From assembly GCA_016197405.1 (NCBI GenBank), contig JACPVR010000022.1, positions 62,001 to 126,000 of the forward strand: a stretch of 64,000 nucleotides of DNA. The letters run 5' to 3'. This document shows, in pieces, positions 35,852 through 43,972 of this stretch. A program made the translations under genes and the position numbers. Each line of letters begins with the position of its first letter. Positions within the stretch are counted from its first letter, which is position 1. The notes under the pieces are model-generated. The model worked only from the letters and a program-made list of their open reading frames with translations, was not told the origin of the DNA and made no database searches. Source of the DNA: Mycobacterium sp. (GTDB lineage: Bacteria > Actinomycetota > Actinomycetes > Mycobacteriales > Mycobacteriaceae).

Positions 35852-36297
35852 GGGGATTTCCTTCCTAGGGAAAGTTGCAGAATGCCGGGAAGCCCTGTGC
35901 CCCTGGCCAAATCGTGGATGGTGTGCCGGTCGAGCTCGGCGTAGAAAGCCTCTTTGGCATCGGCGAGCGCACGCCGCAACCGACAGGCCGGAATCAACGG
36001 ACACGGGTGTTCGCCGGCGCAGTCGATGACCTCACGATCACCTTCGAGGCGGCGCACCAGCCAGCCGACCGACGCCGCCCGGCCGGCATCGGTGAGTTCC
36101 AGACCGCCCATTCGACCTCGCCGCGCGTGCACCATGTCCAATTCGACGAGGCGCGACACCGCCTTGGCGACGTGGTTCTCCGAGGCGCCGGCTGCGGTGG
36201 CGATGGTCCGGGTGGTGACCCGCTGCTCGCGGGACTCGCCGGCCGCAAGCAGCATCATCGCCCGCAGACCGAGATCGGTGAATCGGGTGAGCTGCAT
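35848..36297 (-). CDS. nsrR: Rrf2-family nitric-oxide sensor repressor (NsrR-like)
   Basis: A 149-residue Rrf2-type winged-helix protein. The helix-turn-helix is in residues 28-50 (TRTIATAAGASENHVAKAVSRL) and three cysteines spaced C-x5-C-x5-C (Cys93, Cys99, Cys105) match the iron-sulfur ligands of NsrR. NO attack on the cluster relieves repression in known NsrR proteins. Coupling to hmp supports the call. It is divergent from the metallo-hydrolase gene at 36425, and inverted repeats lie between them. Confidence 0.9.
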   Translation of the reverse strand: MQLTRFTDLGLRAMMLLAAGESREQRVTTRTIATAAGASENHVAKAVSRLVELDMVHARRGRMGGLELTDAGRAASVGWLVRRLEGDREVIDCAGEHPCPLIPACRLRRALADAKEAFYAELDRHTIHDLARGTGLPGILQLSLGRKSP

Positions 36298-36319
36298 GAC
36301 GGTGACGCTAGTAATTGCG

Positions 36320-36378
36320 CATGCCGGATGCGACTTTTACGGCTGTGGCATCAAACACCGCATGACGTGCGGTTTTTG
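36320..36378. promoter_or_regulatory. Inverted repeats between nsrR and the divergent hydrolase gene
   Basis: Two dyads are seen in the 127-bp divergent region: CGCAT-N5-ATGCG near 36320-36334, and an 11-bp imperfect repeat (CAAACACCGCA at 36352-36362 against TGCGGTTTTTG at 36368-36378, one mismatch). Both are candidate NsrR operators controlling nsrR-hmp and the divergent gene. No published box was matched. Confidence 0.45.
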
Positions 36379-36424
36379 TACCTGCGGTTATTGGGCCCAG
36401 AGGTGCCGCCCTACGCTGTGGGAC

Positions 36425-37144
36425 ATGGTCAGCACATCAGATCGCCTGTACTTCCGGCAGCTGCTCGCCGGCCGCGATTTCGCCGCCGGCGACATGATCG
36501 CCACCCAGATGCGCAACTTCGCCTACCTGATAGGCGACCGGGAGACCGGCGACGCCGTCGTCGTCGATCCGGCCTACGCCGCCAACGACCTGGTCGACAC
36601 CCTGGAAGCCGACGGTATGCACCTCTCCGGCGTCCTGGTGACCCATCACCACCCCGACCATGTCGGCGGCACCATGATGGGCTTCACCCTCAAGGGCCTG
36701 GCCGAACTGCTGGAGCGCCAGAGCGTGCCGGTGCACGTCAATGCCCTTGAAGCGGAGTGGGTTTCACGCGTCACCGATATCCCGCTTTCCGATCTGACCA
36801 GCCATCAGCATGGCGACAAGGTCGCCGTCGGCCAGATCGATATCGAATTGCTGCACACGCCGGGCCATACCCCGGGCAGTCAGTGCTTCCTGCTGGACGG
36901 ACGCCTGGTGGCCGGCGACACCCTGTTCCTGGACGGCTGCGGGCGCACCGATTTCCCCGGCGGCAACGTCGACGACATGTTCCGCAGCCTGCAGCAGCTG
37001 GCCACGCTTTCCGGTGATCCCACTGTGTTCCCAGGGCACTGGTATTCCGAGCAACCCAGCGCCCCGCTGGAGGACGTCAAGCGCGGCAACTACGTCTACC
37101 GGGCATCCAACCTGGACCAATGGCGCATGCTCATGGGCGGCTGA
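36425..37144 (+). CDS. Metallo-beta-lactamase-fold hydrolase (glyoxalase II/persulfide dioxygenase-like)
   Basis: A 239-residue protein with the metal-binding motif THHHPDHVGG (His74, His76, Asp78, His79), HTPGHTPGSQCF (third His), VAGDTLFLDGCGRTDFPGG (Asp bridge) and VFPGHW (last His). The layout matches glyoxalase II and related persulfide dioxygenases. ATG 36425 is the natural start; the frame opens at 35954 only because it runs antisense through the regulator. Divergent transcription from nsrR-hmp suggests a role in nitrosative or thiol stress; the substrate is unproven. Confidence 0.88.
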   Translation: MVSTSDRLYFRQLLAGRDFAAGDMIATQMRNFAYLIGDRETGDAVVVDPAYAANDLVDTLEADGMHLSGVLVTHHHPDHVGGTMMGFTLKGLAELLERQSVPVHVNALEAEWVSRVTDIPLSDLTSHQHGDKVAVGQIDIELLHTPGHTPGSQCFLLDGRLVAGDTLFLDGCGRTDFPGGNVDDMFRSLQQLATLSGDPTVFPGHWYSEQPSAPLEDVKRGNYVYRASNLDQWRMLMGG

Positions 37145-37229
37145 CCGCACCGCAATAGGGATGCCCGCCGCATCGAACTAGGCTATCTTTGCTGGGAGTT
37201 CCCTGCACAAACGGTGGGAGAATGCTGTC

Positions 37230-38078
37230 ATGACGATACCTGCCGGCTGGTATCCGGACCCGGACGGCTCTGGCGGACAACGCTTTTGGGACGGCGACGA
37301 CTGGACCGACCAGCGCATGCCGGCACCCATCGCAACTGCCGTCACGACACCCGCGCCCGCCCCTACGCCATCGACACCGCCGATCACATTCGAACCCAGT
37401 CCGCGCGCGGTGCAGCCGCCGGCCGATACCGTCGGCGCCGCACCGGCGCACGCCGCCCCGGCAGACGAGCGCAGCCGGCTGATCCGCAACTACGGCATCG
37501 GCGTGGCCGCCGGCCTGGCGGTACTGGTAGCCACCGCACTGTGGGCGACATTCGCCGGACCGGGCACCCGGGATTTCACCCTCAGTCCGACGATCACCAC
37601 CTCGACCGCGCCCACCGCCGACACCCCCACACCGCAGGCTTCCGGTACCGACGAGGTCACGTTGCCCACCGAGACACCCACGCAGACAGCACCATTGGCG
37701 CAGAACCAGGTCGTCGATGCCGGGCTGCAGTTCACCGTCGACAGCGTCGAGGTGGTGTCGAACGTGACCAGCCCCAGCAACGAATACCTGACCGCCGACG
37801 CCCAGGGCCAGTTCGTGGTGGTGCACCTCTCGATCAGCAATATCGCCCCCGAAACGCAGTACTACATGGCGGCCGAACAACGGATCACCGCCGACGGCAC
37901 GGCCTACGAACCCGATCAGCCGACCTCGTACTTTCTGGGCAACATCTACGAGGAACTGGCACCGGGCGCCTCGATGCAGACAGCGGTGGTGTTCGACATT
38001 CCGGCAGGTTCGACGCCGCAGCTGCTCGAACTACACGGTGACGCGCTGTCGCCGGGCAGCCAGCTCGCACTCGGCTGA
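37230..38078 (+). CDS. DUF2510-domain membrane-anchored protein
   Basis: A 282-residue protein. Residues 1-28 (MTIPAGWYPDPDGSGGQRFW) are a DUF2510 domain. A Pro/Thr-rich linker, one transmembrane helix (about 91-110), a Thr/Pro-rich extracytoplasmic linker and a C-terminal beta domain (QVVDAGLQFTVDSVEV...FVVVHLSISN) resembling DUF4352/telomeric-repeat-binding-like immunoglobulin folds follow. Function is unknown; such proteins are common in the actinobacterial envelope. It stands alone between the hydrolase and the echA-type operon. Confidence 0.8.
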   Translation: MTIPAGWYPDPDGSGGQRFWDGDDWTDQRMPAPIATAVTTPAPAPTPSTPPITFEPSPRAVQPPADTVGAAPAHAAPADERSRLIRNYGIGVAAGLAVLVATALWATFAGPGTRDFTLSPTITTSTAPTADTPTPQASGTDEVTLPTETPTQTAPLAQNQVVDAGLQFTVDSVEVVSNVTSPSNEYLTADAQGQFVVVHLSISNIAPETQYYMAAEQRITADGTAYEPDQPTSYFLGNIYEELAPGASMQTAVVFDIPAGSTPQLLELHGDALSPGSQLALG

Positions 38079-38089
38079 AAACCGCACCC

Positions 38090-38143
38090 TTGACGTTTCG
38101 TAACAGCGTTACGTAACGTCACTTTGAAACAGCGGCGTTTCAA
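38090..38143 (+). promoter_or_regulatory. Palindromic promoter/operator of the crotonase-TetR operon
   Basis: TTGACG (38090-38095) could be a -35 box. It is followed by CGTTACGTAACG (38107-38118), a perfect 12-bp palindrome over the expected -10, and by TTGAAAC-N6-GTTTCAA (38124-38143), a perfect 7-bp dyad just upstream of the ribosome binding site. Either palindrome is a candidate operator for the TetR protein encoded in the operon. Confidence 0.55.
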
Positions 38144-38155
38144 TGGAGGCCCATC

Positions 38156-38854
38156 ATGAGCGGTCCAGTCACCTACCGACACGACGACACGATCGGTGTC
38201 ATCACCCTCGACGACGGCAAGGCCAACGTCCTCGGCCCGGCCATGCAGCAGGCCATCAACGACGCCATCGATCAGGCCGATCGCGATGACGTCGGCGCCC
38301 TGGTGATCGCCGGCAACGACAAGGTCTTCAGCGGCGGCTTCGACCTGAAGGTGTTCCGCTCCGGCGACGTCGAGGCATCCGTTGCCATGCTGCAGGGCGG
38401 CTTCGAGCTCTCACACCGGCTGCTGTCCTACCCGAAACCCGTCGTCATGGCCTGCACCGGCCACGCGATCGCCATGGGATCGTTCTTGCTGTGCAGCGGC
38501 GATCATCGAATTGCCGCGCCGGGATACAACATCCAGGCCAACGAGGTGGCCATCGGCATGGTGATGCCCTATGCCGCACTCGAAGTGGTCAAACTGCGCC
38601 TGACCCGCTCGGCATATCAGCAGGCCGTCTGCCTGTCGAAGGTGTTCTCCGGCGAGTCGGCGCTGGCCGCCGGTTTCATCGACGAGATCGTGCCGCCGGA
38701 GTCGGTGCTTTCGCGCGCCGAGGAAGCCGCGCGCGAGTTCGCCAACCTCAGCCAGAGCGCGCACGCCGCATCGAAGCTGCGCACCCGGGCCGAGGCACTG
38801 GAAGGCATCCGGGCCGGAATCGACAATATGGCCGCCGAACTCGGGGCCAGTTAG
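38156..38854 (+). CDS. Crotonase-family enoyl-CoA hydratase/isomerase
   Basis: A 232-residue crotonase-fold protein with GVITLDDGKANVLGPAM at the N-terminus, the oxyanion-hole segments FSGGFDLK and CTGHAIAMGSFLLC, and DHRIAAPGYNIQANEV. The usual catalytic Glu positions are not both clearly present (AMGSFLL replaces the common AxGGG/E loop), so the exact reaction is uncertain. AATGGAGG precedes ATG 38156. It is the first gene of an operon with a TetR regulator and a MOSC protein, all within 14-bp gaps or overlaps. Confidence 0.88.
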   Translation: MSGPVTYRHDDTIGVITLDDGKANVLGPAMQQAINDAIDQADRDDVGALVIAGNDKVFSGGFDLKVFRSGDVEASVAMLQGGFELSHRLLSYPKPVVMACTGHAIAMGSFLLCSGDHRIAAPGYNIQANEVAIGMVMPYAALEVVKLRLTRSAYQQAVCLSKVFSGESALAAGFIDEIVPPESVLSRAEEAAREFANLSQSAHAASKLRTRAEALEGIRAGIDNMAAELGAS

Positions 38855-38867
38855 TCGGCACGCCGCC

Positions 38868-39461
38868 ATGCCCAGGATCAAGCAGCGCACACCCGAGCTG
38901 GCCGACCGCGTGCTCGAGGTCGCGGTCAATGTGCTGTGCGAGGACGGCGTATCGGGGTTCACCACTCGCCGGGTAGCCGAGCGGGCCCAGACCTCGTTGC
39001 CCGCGGTCTACGAATTGTTCACCGACAAAGCGGGTTTGGTCCGCGCGGTGTACTTCGAAGGATTCCGGCGATTGGGCAGTGCACTGGCCGCGCTACCGGA
39101 AACCGGCGCACCCGTGGCCGACCTGCAACAACTGATCCCGGTGTTCCGCCAGTTCTGCCTGAGCTATCCCGCGCTGGCCCGGGTGATGTTCTCCCGGCCG
39201 TTCCAGGACCTCGATCCGAGTCCGGAGGAACAGGCGGTCGCACCCACCGTTCGCGACATCCTGGTGGGCAAGGTCCAGCGTTGCATCGACGCCGGTGCTC
39301 TGACCGGGGACGCGACCGACATCGCACATGTGTTCCTCGCGCTGGCACAGGGTTTGGCGGTTCAGGAAGGCGGTCGATGGCTGGGGCACACTCAGCGCGA
39401 CGTCGACCGGCGCTGGAATGTGGGTGTCGCGAGCCTGTTACGAGGATTCGAGGCATCATGA
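38868..39461 (+). CDS. TetR-family transcriptional regulator
   Basis: A 197-residue TetR regulator. The N-terminal helix-turn-helix region spans residues 9-55 (LADRVLEVAVNVLCEDG, FTTRRVAERAQTSLPAVYELF), followed by a variable ligand-binding domain. It lies 13 bp after the crotonase gene and overlaps the MOSC start by 4 bases. It probably represses its own operon through the palindromes at 38107-38143 and responds to an acyl-CoA or similar ligand (inference). Confidence 0.9.
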   Translation: MPRIKQRTPELADRVLEVAVNVLCEDGVSGFTTRRVAERAQTSLPAVYELFTDKAGLVRAVYFEGFRRLGSALAALPETGAPVADLQQLIPVFRQFCLSYPALARVMFSRPFQDLDPSPEEQAVAPTVRDILVGKVQRCIDAGALTGDATDIAHVFLALAQGLAVQEGGRWLGHTQRDVDRRWNVGVASLLRGFEAS

Positions 39462-40450
39462 GCAGCGTCACCGTGCGGCAACTCTGGCGGTTCCCGGTCA
39501 AATCGATGGGCGGCACCGAGCTGGACACGCTGCGCATCGACCGTCGCGGCGTGCACGCCGACCGGTTGTGGGCGGTGCGCGATCTGGACAACGACATCAC
39601 CGCCACCGCGCGCAAAATACCTGCGCTACTGGGCTGTTCGGCACGTTACGCCTCCGAGCCCGACGCCGACGCCGGGCCGGGCAATGCACCACCGGTGCTG
39701 ATCACCTTCCCGGACGGGACCGAACGCCACAGCGCCGACCCCGATATCGACGACCGGCTGTCCGAGCTGGCCGGTCGGCGGGTGCGGCTGACGGCATTAC
39801 CGTTCGCCTCCGACACCAGCCGACAGCGGCTCACCCTGCGCCAGGGCCTGGGCACCTTCTTGTCCCCCGCCGAGATCCGCAGCGACTTCGGCCTGAGTGA
39901 AACCGACCCGCTGCCGGACACGTCGGCGTTCTCTCTCAAAGAACTCGCGACGGTGGCGCGTTACTCGACACCACCGGGCACTTTCGTGGATCTGAGCCCG
40001 GTGCATCTGCTGAGCTCTCGCAGCCTCGCCTCGCTGTCGGCAGACGGGACGGCGGTGGATGTGCGCCGCTTCCGCCCCAACATCCTGGTCGACATCGACG
40101 GCGACACCGCGTCCTACCCCGAGGCCGAGTGGGCCGGCGCGCGCGTCACGCTCGGCTCGGTGTCCCTGCGCGCCACCACACCGACGATCCGCTGCGTGGT
40201 GCCGACGCGGCCTCAGCCCGGCCTCGAGCTGGACCGCTCGATCGGTCGCCTGTTGGCCGAGCGCACCGACCGGTTCCTCGGCATCTACGCCGACGTCGAG
40301 AAGCCCGGGCTGCTACGTGTCGGCGATTCCGTCGAGATTCACCCGCCCGTGCCGCCGACGGCGCTGCGCCGCAAGGTTTCCGCGCTGAACAAACACACTC
40401 TGCGCCAACTGCAACGGCTACTGGAGGCGACCGTACTGCGGTCGGGCTGA
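39458..40450 (+). CDS. MOSC-domain protein
   Basis: A 330-residue protein with an N-terminal MOSC beta-barrel domain (VRQLWRFPVKSMGGTELDTL...RLWAVRDL) and a C-terminal MOSC domain (FRPNILVDIDG, TPTIRCVVPTRPQPG with the candidate molybdenum-sulfur Cys). MOSC proteins such as YcbX and mARC reduce N-hydroxylated compounds with a molybdenum cofactor. ATG 39458 overlaps the stop of tetR (ATGA). The frame open from 38936 runs through tetR and is rejected. Its operon partner is the crotonase. Confidence 0.88.
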   Translation: MSSVTVRQLWRFPVKSMGGTELDTLRIDRRGVHADRLWAVRDLDNDITATARKIPALLGCSARYASEPDADAGPGNAPPVLITFPDGTERHSADPDIDDRLSELAGRRVRLTALPFASDTSRQRLTLRQGLGTFLSPAEIRSDFGLSETDPLPDTSAFSLKELATVARYSTPPGTFVDLSPVHLLSSRSLASLSADGTAVDVRRFRPNILVDIDGDTASYPEAEWAGARVTLGSVSLRATTPTIRCVVPTRPQPGLELDRSIGRLLAERTDRFLGIYADVEKPGLLRVGDSVEIHPPVPPTALRRKVSALNKHTLRQLQRLLEATVLRSG

Positions 40451-40458
40451 ACCCCGCG

Positions 40459-40914
40459 TCACGGCTTCACCTGGTGGCGGCTCAGAATCGACACCCGATT
40501 GAAGGCATTGATCGCGGTGGCAATCCAGATCACCGCAGACATCTCGTCATCGGTGAGCACGGCGCGCGCCCGGCCGTACTCACGTTCGGCGGTGTCATGA
40601 TCGGGCAGCGATGTGGTGATCTCGGCCAGCCTTAGCGCTGCCTGCTGGCGTTCGTCGAACAGCGCGGTATCGCGCCACACCGACACCGTCGCGAGTTGTT
40701 TGGGGCTGACGTCGGCGGATTCGGCGCGATGGTAATGAGTCTGAAGGCAGGTCGGGCACCCGTTGATCTGTGAGACCCGCACATTGACCAGCTCGACGAG
40801 CTGACGGGACAGACCGGTTTCACGGGCCAGTTTGCTCACCGCGGACGAGAGCCCAACGAGCGCCTCGTATGCCGCCGGCGATTGGGTGTCGATATGGATG
40901 TGCTCGGAGGTCAT
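40459..40914 (-). CDS. Carboxymuconolactone decarboxylase/AhpD-like protein
   Basis: A 151-residue all-alpha protein with the AhpD-type redox motif NGCPTCLQTHYHRA (Cys-x-x-Cys followed by His). Such proteins act as thiol-based peroxide reductases or adapters. It converges on the MOSC gene and is divergent from the pirin gene with about 70 bp between starts, so the two may share regulation. The specific partner is unknown. Confidence 0.88.
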   Translation of the reverse strand: MTSEHIHIDTQSPAAYEALVGLSSAVSKLARETGLSRQLVELVNVRVSQINGCPTCLQTHYHRAESADVSPKQLATVSVWRDTALFDERQQAALRLAEITTSLPDHDTAEREYGRARAVLTDDEMSAVIWIATAINAFNRVSILSRHQVKP

Positions 40915-40982
40915 CGGGTGCTTTCGGCCGGCGGGTACTGTCGGACTTGATCGTAGCCAGGAGCGCCGAGCCTAGGAGCGCC

Positions 40983-41966
40983 GTGAGCAATCTGGAAACC
41001 GAGCCCGTCGAATTCGATTGTGCGGCGGGGCCGTCCGCGCAGATCGAGATCCTGCAACCTCGCGATGTGCCACTGGGCGGACCGCGCGCGATGCGGGTAC
41101 GACGCACGCTGCCGCAGCGGGAGCGTTCCATGGTCGGGGCGTGGTGTTTCGCCGATCATTACGGCCCCGAGGATGTGCGGTCACGCCCCGGCATGGATGT
41201 CGCACCCCATCCGCACACCGGCCTGCAGACAGTGAGTTGGTTGTTCGCCGGCGAGATCGAGCATCGCGACTCCGCCGGAGTGCACGCCATGGTACGTCCC
41301 GGTGAACTCAACCTGATGACCGCCGGCGCGGGCATCTGCCACTCCGAGGTATCCACCGCAGCGACGTCGCTGTTGCATGGTGTACAGCTCTGGGTTGCGC
41401 TGCCGGATTCGGCACGAGATACCGAGCGCGCCTTCGATCATTTTGTGCCCGAACCTGTTTCATTGTCCGGCGGATCGTTGCGGGTTTTCCTGGGGACATT
41501 GGCGGGCGCGCGATCACCGGTGCCCACCCATACCGCGCTGCTGGGTGCACAGATCGATCTGCCGCCCGGCGCCGCCGTCGAGTTGGATGTCGATCCCGCC
41601 TTCGAACACGCCGTGCTGCTGGACCAGGGCCCGTTGGAGGTCGGCGACACCGTGGTTGCCCCGGGCCAGCTGGCCTACCAGGGCTGCGGGGAAACGGTTC
41701 TGGCGCTGCGCAACACCGGGGAGCTGTCCGCACGCGCGATACTGTTGGGCGGCGAACCGTTCACCGAGGAACTGCTGATGTGGTGGAACTTCGTCGGTCG
41801 CACCCACGAGGAGATCGTCGAATACCGTCGTGAGTGGCAGGCCGAATCGGCACGGTTCGGTCAGGTGCTGGGCTATCAGGGGCCAACCCCCCGGTTGCCT
41901 GCCCCACCGTTGCCCGGTACCAGGCTCAAACCCCGTCAGCCACCTCCGCGGAAGGACTCTCGATGA
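40983..41966 (+). CDS. Pirin-family protein
   Basis: A 327-residue bicupin of the pirin family. The N-terminal cupin shows VGAWCFADHYGPED, HPHTGLQTVSWLFAGEIEHRDS (metal-binding His and Glu) and MTAGAGICHSE. The C-terminal half has a pirin-C-like domain. Pirins bind iron and can act as quercetinase-like dioxygenases or redox sensors. GTG 40983 is preferred (SNLETEPVEFD); the frame is open to 40869 inside the divergent gene. The stop overlaps the following GNAT start by 4 bases. Confidence 0.9.
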   Translation: MSNLETEPVEFDCAAGPSAQIEILQPRDVPLGGPRAMRVRRTLPQRERSMVGAWCFADHYGPEDVRSRPGMDVAPHPHTGLQTVSWLFAGEIEHRDSAGVHAMVRPGELNLMTAGAGICHSEVSTAATSLLHGVQLWVALPDSARDTERAFDHFVPEPVSLSGGSLRVFLGTLAGARSPVPTHTALLGAQIDLPPGAAVELDVDPAFEHAVLLDQGPLEVGDTVVAPGQLAYQGCGETVLALRNTGELSARAILLGGEPFTEELLMWWNFVGRTHEEIVEYRREWQAESARFGQVLGYQGPTPRLPAPPLPGTRLKPRQPPPRKDSR

Positions 41967-42301
41967 CATTGACCGACAAGACCGGCGCACCAGTCACGAT
42001 CACCAAGGAGGGCAGCCGGTTCGTCGTCGGTGTCGAGGGTCAGCGGGTGGGGTTGGCGGCATTCGCCGACCGCGACGGCCAGCGGGTTTTCTACCACACC
42101 ACGGTCGAGGAAGCCTTCGGTGGCCGTGGGCTGGCCACGGTCCTGATCGCCGAAGCGCTGCGTCAGACCAGAGCTGAGGGTCTGCGGATCGTGGCGGTGT
42201 GCGAAATGGTGTCGGCGTACGTGAAAAAGCACCAGGACTTCAACGACATCCTGGACCGGCCGACGCGCGCCATCGTCACATGGCTGCGCGAGCTGGACTG
42301 A
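41963..42301 (+). CDS. Small GNAT-family N-acetyltransferase
   Basis: A 112-residue single-domain acetyltransferase of the short YidJ/Acetyltransf_CG type. EEAFGGRGLATVLIAEALRQTR contains the acetyl-CoA pyrophosphate-binding loop (G-G-R-G-L-A) and VAVCEMVSAYVKKH the C-terminal strand-helix with the conserved Tyr. ATG 41963 overlaps the pirin stop (ATGA), so translation is coupled. The substrate is unknown. Confidence 0.9.
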   Translation: MTLTDKTGAPVTITKEGSRFVVGVEGQRVGLAAFADRDGQRVFYHTTVEEAFGGRGLATVLIAEALRQTRAEGLRIVAVCEMVSAYVKKHQDFNDILDRPTRAIVTWLRELD

Positions 42302-42307
42302 GGGCGT

Positions 42308-42532
42308 TCAGCAGCCGACGCGGGTGAAGAACGCCGCGGCGACCAAACCGATGGCTACCGCCACTGCCGGCTGACCGCTTGATACCGCCATCGCTACCCC
42401 CGCGACCGCGGCGACGGCGATGACGACCAAGAGAACACCGAGCAGCAACCGCATGCCGTGGATCGATCCACCGGCGGCAGGGGGCAATGCACTGCGCGGC
42501 TGCCCAAGCTTGCCGTCGTCCACTCTGACCAT
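42308..42532 (-). CDS. Small two-helix membrane protein
   Basis: A 74-residue protein starting at ATG 42532 after GGGAGGACG. A 28-residue polar N-terminus is followed by two hydrophobic helices (about 28-48 and 51-69) with Ala/Val-rich sequence. No known family was recognised. A TACAAT box lies roughly 45 bases upstream on the minus strand. The longer frame to 42592 has no ribosome binding site. Confidence 0.65.
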   Translation of the reverse strand: MVRVDDGKLGQPRSALPPAAGGSIHGMRLLLGVLLVVIAVAAVAGVAMAVSSGQPAVAVAIGLVAAAFFTRVGC

Positions 42533-42681
42533 GGCGTCCTCCCAAGTATGGCGTGGACCACATTGTACAGATAACTGTGATCGACGCCACAATAGAAAGA
42601 ATGTCTAATTGCTAACTGTGCTAAGCGATTTGCGGGCCTCGGCGCGCGGGACGTCGCCCCGCGAACCCCGGCGCGGCCCGC

Positions 42682-42993
42682 TCAGCCGATGTGCAGATCC
42701 GAGCGGTGCTCGCGATGCTCGGCCAGCCAGCGTCGTTCCACGTTCTTGACGCGGCGATGTTCCAGGGCGATCAACATCGCCCCGGCGGTGACCAGCGCTC
42801 CGGCGATAAGTCCCAAGATCAGGGACACTTCGCTGTTTCCGTAGGCCGAGGCCGCCACCGTGCCCGCGATGAGGACTGTGCCGAGGCCGATCAGGATCAG
42901 CCCGGGCAACCACAGGGTGTCGATGAAGGATTCACCCGCATGCGGTTGGGTGGTTCGCACATGGTCCACCGGATCGTGATGCGCGCCTTTCAT
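42682..42993 (-). CDS. usfY: UsfY-like membrane protein
   Basis: A 103-residue protein. The N-terminus DPVDHVRTTQPHAGESFIDTL and the C-terminal EHRRVKNVERRWLAEH flank two transmembrane helices (about 27-49 and 54-77). This pattern matches the mycobacterial UsfY family as I remember it (the gene upstream of usfX-sigF in M. tuberculosis). Function is unknown. Here it is not next to sigF, so it is a paralogue. GGAGGGAG precedes ATG 42993. No convincing SigF promoter was found. Confidence 0.75.
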   Translation of the reverse strand: MKGAHHDPVDHVRTTQPHAGESFIDTLWLPGLILIGLGTVLIAGTVAASAYGNSEVSLILGLIAGALVTAGAMLIALEHRRVKNVERRWLAEHREHRSDLHIG

Positions 42994-43056
42994 GACGTAG
43001 CTCCCTCCGTCGCAGCTGACTCAACGGTACGCCACATTGTGATACAGGTCACATGA

Positions 43057-43953
43057 CTAGGTCTGCCAGGCCGCGACCCTGCGCGCCAACTCCGGACCGC
43101 AGTCCTCCTGCACGAAATGGCTGCCGTGCAGCCGGGCATGCGGTTGCCCGGCCGCGCCGGGGATATGGCTGATCAGGGGCTTGTCACCGCGCCCCAGAAT
43201 GGGATCCTTGGCGCCGAACAACGCCAGGAACGGTTTGTCCCAGCGGTCCAGCGCATCCCAGGCGGCACGGTTCGCCGGAACCGCCGGATCCTGCGGCGAT
43301 GTGGGCACCAGCTGCGGGAAGGCCCGCGCCCCGGCCTGGTAGCTCTTGTCCGGGAACGGGGCGTCATAACCGGCGCGCACGGCGGCGGACAGCGTGGTGA
43401 CAGTGCCGACCGCAACGATCCGGCCGGCGGGCAACACCGGCGAGAACTTCGCGAACGCACGCCAGATCTTGAACGCCGGCGGCACCGCCCGATCCGCGGT
43501 CGGCAGGAAGCCGTTGGCCACCACCAACCGCGCGAACCACTGCTCCTGCTCGGCGGCGATCCGCAACCCGATGAGCGATCCCCAGTCCTGTACGAAAAGC
43601 GTCACACCGGTGAGCGCGAGCGTCTCGAACCAGGACGTCACCCACTGCACGTGCCGGAGGTAGGTGTAATCGTCGATACGGCGCGGCTTGTCCGAACGCC
43701 CGAAGCCGATCAGGTCGGGTGCGAGCACTCGATATCCGGCCTGCACCAGCGGCGGAATCATGGTGCGGTACAGGTAACTCCACGTCGGCTCGCCATGCAG
43801 AAGCACTATCGGGGCGCCGTCGCGCGGGCCCTCGTCGAGGTAGTGCATGCGTACCGGACCGGTGTCGGCCGCACTGACGTCGACGTAGTGCGGATCGAAC
43901 GGATAACCGTCCAGACCGGTGAAGCGGGAGTCAGGGGTGCGTAGGACGTCCAT
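43057..43953 (-). CDS. Haloalkane dehalogenase (alpha/beta hydrolase)
   Basis: A 298-residue alpha/beta hydrolase. It has HGEPTWSYLYR (oxyanion region with the halide-binding Trp), LIGFGRSDKP, the nucleophile Asp in VQDWGSLIG and the catalytic His in HGSHFVQEDCGPE. This is the haloalkane dehalogenase arrangement seen in DhmA-like proteins; an Asp nucleophile rather than Ser separates it from esterases. Glu replaces the usual Asn after HG, as in several mycobacterial members. ATG 43953 lies 19 bp below the stop of the L,D-transpeptidase gene, so the two may be co-transcribed. The natural substrate is unknown. Confidence 0.88.
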   Translation of the reverse strand: MDVLRTPDSRFTGLDGYPFDPHYVDVSAADTGPVRMHYLDEGPRDGAPIVLLHGEPTWSYLYRTMIPPLVQAGYRVLAPDLIGFGRSDKPRRIDDYTYLRHVQWVTSWFETLALTGVTLFVQDWGSLIGLRIAAEQEQWFARLVVANGFLPTADRAVPPAFKIWRAFAKFSPVLPAGRIVAVGTVTTLSAAVRAGYDAPFPDKSYQAGARAFPQLVPTSPQDPAVPANRAAWDALDRWDKPFLALFGAKDPILGRGDKPLISHIPGAAGQPHARLHGSHFVQEDCGPELARRVAAWQT

Positions 43954-43972
43954 GGCCGAACGGTACGAGCCG

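Noticed and set aside
34655..35944. 429-codon plus-strand frame
   Set aside because: Antisense of hmp; hmp has clear globin, FAD and NAD motifs and this frame has none.
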